Below are positions 62,426 through 64,000 of a DNA stretch of 64,000 nt, piece by piece; within the stretch, counting starts at the first letter, position 1; each line of letters opens with the position of its first letter. The notes beneath the pieces are model-generated. The model was not told the DNA's origin. It did no database searches and worked only from the letters and a program-made list of their open reading frames with translations. Source of the DNA: Loxodes magnus (lineage: Eukaryota > Ciliophora > Karyorelictea > Loxodida > Loxodidae); assembly GCA_946699065.1 (NCBI GenBank), contig CAMPDV010000523.1, positions 62,001 through 126,000 on the forward strand, read 5' to 3'. The translations under genes were made by a program, and so were the position numbers.

Positions 62426-63391
62426 ATGAGTGGTCACACAAATTCTGTAAGATCTGTGGCTATATCCAGTGATTCAGAGTTCATCGTATCGGGAAGTGGA
62501 GATTATACGGTGAGACTATGGAACGTCAAGACAGGTACCTGTAAGACCATGAGTTGTTACACTAGTTATATATCATCTGTGGCTATATCCAGTGATTCAG
62601 AGTTCATCGTATCGGGAAGTGATGATAAGACGGTGAGACTATGGGACGTCAAGACAGGTACCTGTAAGACCATGAGTGGTCACACTAGTTATGTATCATC
62701 TGTGGCTATATCCAGTGATTCAGAGTTCATCGTATCGGGAAGTGCAGATTATACGGTGAGACTATGGAACGTCAAGACAGGTACCTGTAAGACCATGAGT
62801 GGTCACACTAGTTATGTATTATCTGTGGCTATATCCAGTGATTCAGAGTTCATCGTATCGGGAAGTGATGATATTACGGTGAGACTATGGAACGTCAAGA
62901 CAGGTGCCTGTAAGACCATGAGTGGTAACACTAGTTATGTATCATCTGTGGCTATATCCAGTGATTCAGAGTTCATCGTATCGGGAAGTAGAGATGAGAC
63001 GGTGATACTATGGGACGTCAAGACAGGTACCTGTAAGACCATGAGTGGTCACACAAATTATGTATTATCTGTGGCTATATCCAGTGATTCAGAGTTCATC
63101 GTATCGGGAAGTGCAGATTATACGGTGAGACTATGGAACGTCAAGACAGGTACCTGTAAGACCATGAGTGGTCACACTAGTTATATATCATCTGTGGCTA
63201 TATCCAGTGATTCAGAGTTCATCGTATCGGGAAGTGCAGATTATACGGTGAGACTATGGAACGTCAAGACAGGTACCTGTAAGACCATGAGTGGTCACTC
63301 TAGTTCTGTATTATCTGTGGCTATATCCAGTGATTCAGAGTTCATCGTATCGGGAAGTAGAGATTCGACAGTGAGACTATGGAACATATAG
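62426..63391 (+). pseudogene. Open WD40 stretch, 8 blades (321 aa), ends NI-TAG 63389-63391
   Basis: Fourth copy of the TNSVRS/GDY plus CY-blade module (62,555-62,560). Three private changes lie within 105 bp: Thr to Ala at 62,906, His of GH to Asn at 62,927 and Arg to Ile at 63,005. Two of them hit otherwise near-invariant positions, suggesting a locally relaxed or error-rich patch. Confidence 0.57.
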
Positions 63392-63409
63392 ACAGGTACC
63401 TGTAAGACC

Positions 63410-63730
63410 ATGAGTGGTCACACAAATTCTGTATTATCTGTGGCTATATCCATTGATTCAGAGTTCATCGTATCGGGAAGTGATGATATTACGGTGAGAC
63501 TATGGGACGTCAAGACAGGTACCTGTAAGACCATGAGTGGTCACAGACATTATGTATCATCTGTGGCTATATCCAGTGATTCAGAGTTCATCGTATCGGG
63601 AAGTAATGATTATACGGTGAGACTATGGGACGTCAAGACAGGTACCTGTAAGACCATGAGTGGTCACACTAGTTATGTATATGCTGTGGCTATATCCAGT
63701 GATTCAGAGTTCATCGTATCGGGAAGTTGA
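63410..63730 (+). pseudogene. Open WD40 fragment, 2.5 blades, ends TGA 63728-63730
   Basis: TNSVLS with Ile and DDI, RHYVSS with an NDY turn, TSYVYAV then GS-stop. Confidence 0.57.
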
Positions 63731-64000
63731 GATTATACGGTGAGACTATGGGACGTCAAGACAGGTACCTGTAAGACCATGAGTGGTCACACAAATTATG
63801 TATTATCTGTGGCTATATCCAGTGATTCAGAGTTCATCGTATCGGGAAGTAGAGATTCGACAGTGAGACTATGGAACATATAGACAGGTACCTGTAAGAC
63901 CATGAGTGGTCACACTAGTTATGTATATGCTGTGGCTATATCCATTGATTCAGAGTTCATCGTATCGGGAAGTGATGATATTACGGTGAGACTATGGAAC
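63731..64000 (+). pseudogene. Last two blades, one NI-TAG stop, array continues past the window
   Basis: TNYVLS/RDS followed by ATA TAG at 63,881-63,883, then TSYVYAV/DDI up to the window edge. The NI-stop spacings at the right end (984 and 492 bp) are whole numbers of units. Confidence 0.6.

Larger units (their letters stand above)
1..64000 (+). repeat. Giant tandem array of a 123-bp WD40-blade unit (about 521 copies)
   Basis: Anchors (gtgagactatgg and near variants) occur at 18, 141, 264 and so on every 123 bp: 236 consecutive steps from 18 to 29,046, 71 from 31,271 to 40,004, and 195 from 40,004 to 63,986 with one 3-bp loss. The encoded blade reads GHTxxVxSVAIS, [10 protein letters not shown], xDxTVRLW[N/D], [10 protein letters not shown]. 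This is a canonical WD40 repeat: GH dipeptide, strand-b Ser, Asp of the b-c turn and the terminal Trp-Asp or Trp-Asn are all present. A seven-bladed propeller would use seven units, so the array equals about 74 propellers. It is truncated by both window edges. Confidence 0.98.

Noticed and set aside
510-63410. Separate genes starting at each GTG or ATG after a stop
   Set aside because: The GTGs are the Val of VRLW or SVAIS and the ATGs the Met of KTMSG, present in almost every unit. No upstream promoter or ribosome-binding sequence distinguishes them.
504-63883. Alternative genetic code explaining the in-frame stops
   Set aside because: TGA stands in for Ser/Leu/Arg, Arg/Gly and once Trp; TAG for Lys/Tyr; TAA for Ser. 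No single reassignment fits, and normal sense codons sit at the same slots in sister units.
1-64000. CRISPR-like or non-coding satellite made of repeats and spacers
   Set aside because: The unit is a contiguous 123-bp coding blade with conserved protein motifs, in one frame. There are no short palindromic repeats with unique spacers and no cas genes.
1-64000. Minus-strand or other-frame genes
   Set aside because: Because the unit length is a multiple of three, any stop in another frame recurs every 123 bp. Plus-strand frames are closed by TGA in gtgagac and similar sites, and no long minus-strand reading frame is seen.
1-64000. RIP-type (C-to-T) decay of a fungal repeat
   Set aside because: CpG-containing motifs (aacgtc, tcgta, tacgg) are intact in nearly all units, and the variants are not biased to C-to-T or G-to-A.
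1-64000. Template-repeat type diversity-generating retroelement
   Set aside because: Slot changes are not restricted to adenines, and no reverse transcriptase or accessory gene is present in the window. A distant one cannot be excluded.
1-64000. Assembly collapse or artificial concatenation of a short repeat
   Set aside because: Units are individually distinct mosaics with private markers at consistent offsets, unlike a copied consensus. The junction at 30.8-31.3 kb remains a possible local assembly problem.

Overview
The whole 64 kb is one uninterrupted direct tandem array of a 123-bp unit. Each unit encodes a 41-residue WD40 (beta-propeller) blade on the + strand. I count 521 units by their strand-c anchor (gtgagactatgg or a one-base variant). 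The array runs off both ends of the window. I see no unrelated gene, RNA gene, mobile element, CRISPR array or unique flank, and no long open frame on the minus strand. The unit is about 45% GC, with more G than C on the + strand.

Organism: WD40 domains are most abundant in eukaryotes. Near-identical, fast-diversifying WD40 blades are known from STAND/NACHT-type recognition proteins, such as the fungal HET-E/HET-D (HNWD) family and some filamentous bacteria. A coding-derived array this long suggests a eukaryotic (protist, algal or fungal-type) chromosome. With no single-copy sequence in the window, this is weak inference.

Layout. (1) From 1 to about 30,098 every unit is exactly 123 bp, in one frame (codon starts at multiples of 3). 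In-frame stops are of two kinds: S->TGA-D and YD->TAG. From about 28.4 kb a third kind appears, SYV->TGA. (2) From 30,099 to about 31,270 lies the only scarred stretch: a 15-bp deletion, a 2-bp insertion, a 36-bp duplication and several small indels. It moves the reading frame by +2. (3) From 31,271 to the end, units are again exactly 123 bp, except for one lost codon near 60,409. SYV->TGA and, from 40 kb, NI->TAG become common stops. In all, 57 in-frame stops cut the array into open stretches of 1 to 55 blades; the longest is 2,251 codons (4,077-10,832).

Variation is concentrated in a few codon slots around the GH dipeptide, the strand a-b region, the b-c turn and the residue after the conserved Trp. 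The other roughly 28 codons are almost invariant, even at third positions. Nearly all stops are simply further alleles of the variable slots. Higher-order repeats are overlaid on the monomers: two copies of a roughly 4-kb block 4,674 bp apart, two copies of a 2.7-kb block 3,444 bp apart, a seven-blade (861-bp) unit in four copies, and several smaller ones. They show growth by in-register unequal exchange or conversion.

Working interpretation: either a WD40 minisatellite grown from the propeller part of a recognition gene and now mostly not translated as one protein, or a reservoir of blade variants feeding an expressed gene elsewhere. The window alone cannot decide between these. The apparent starts of the open stretches are internal Val (GTG) or Met codons of a blade, so each entry below is an open stretch between stops rather than a proven gene.
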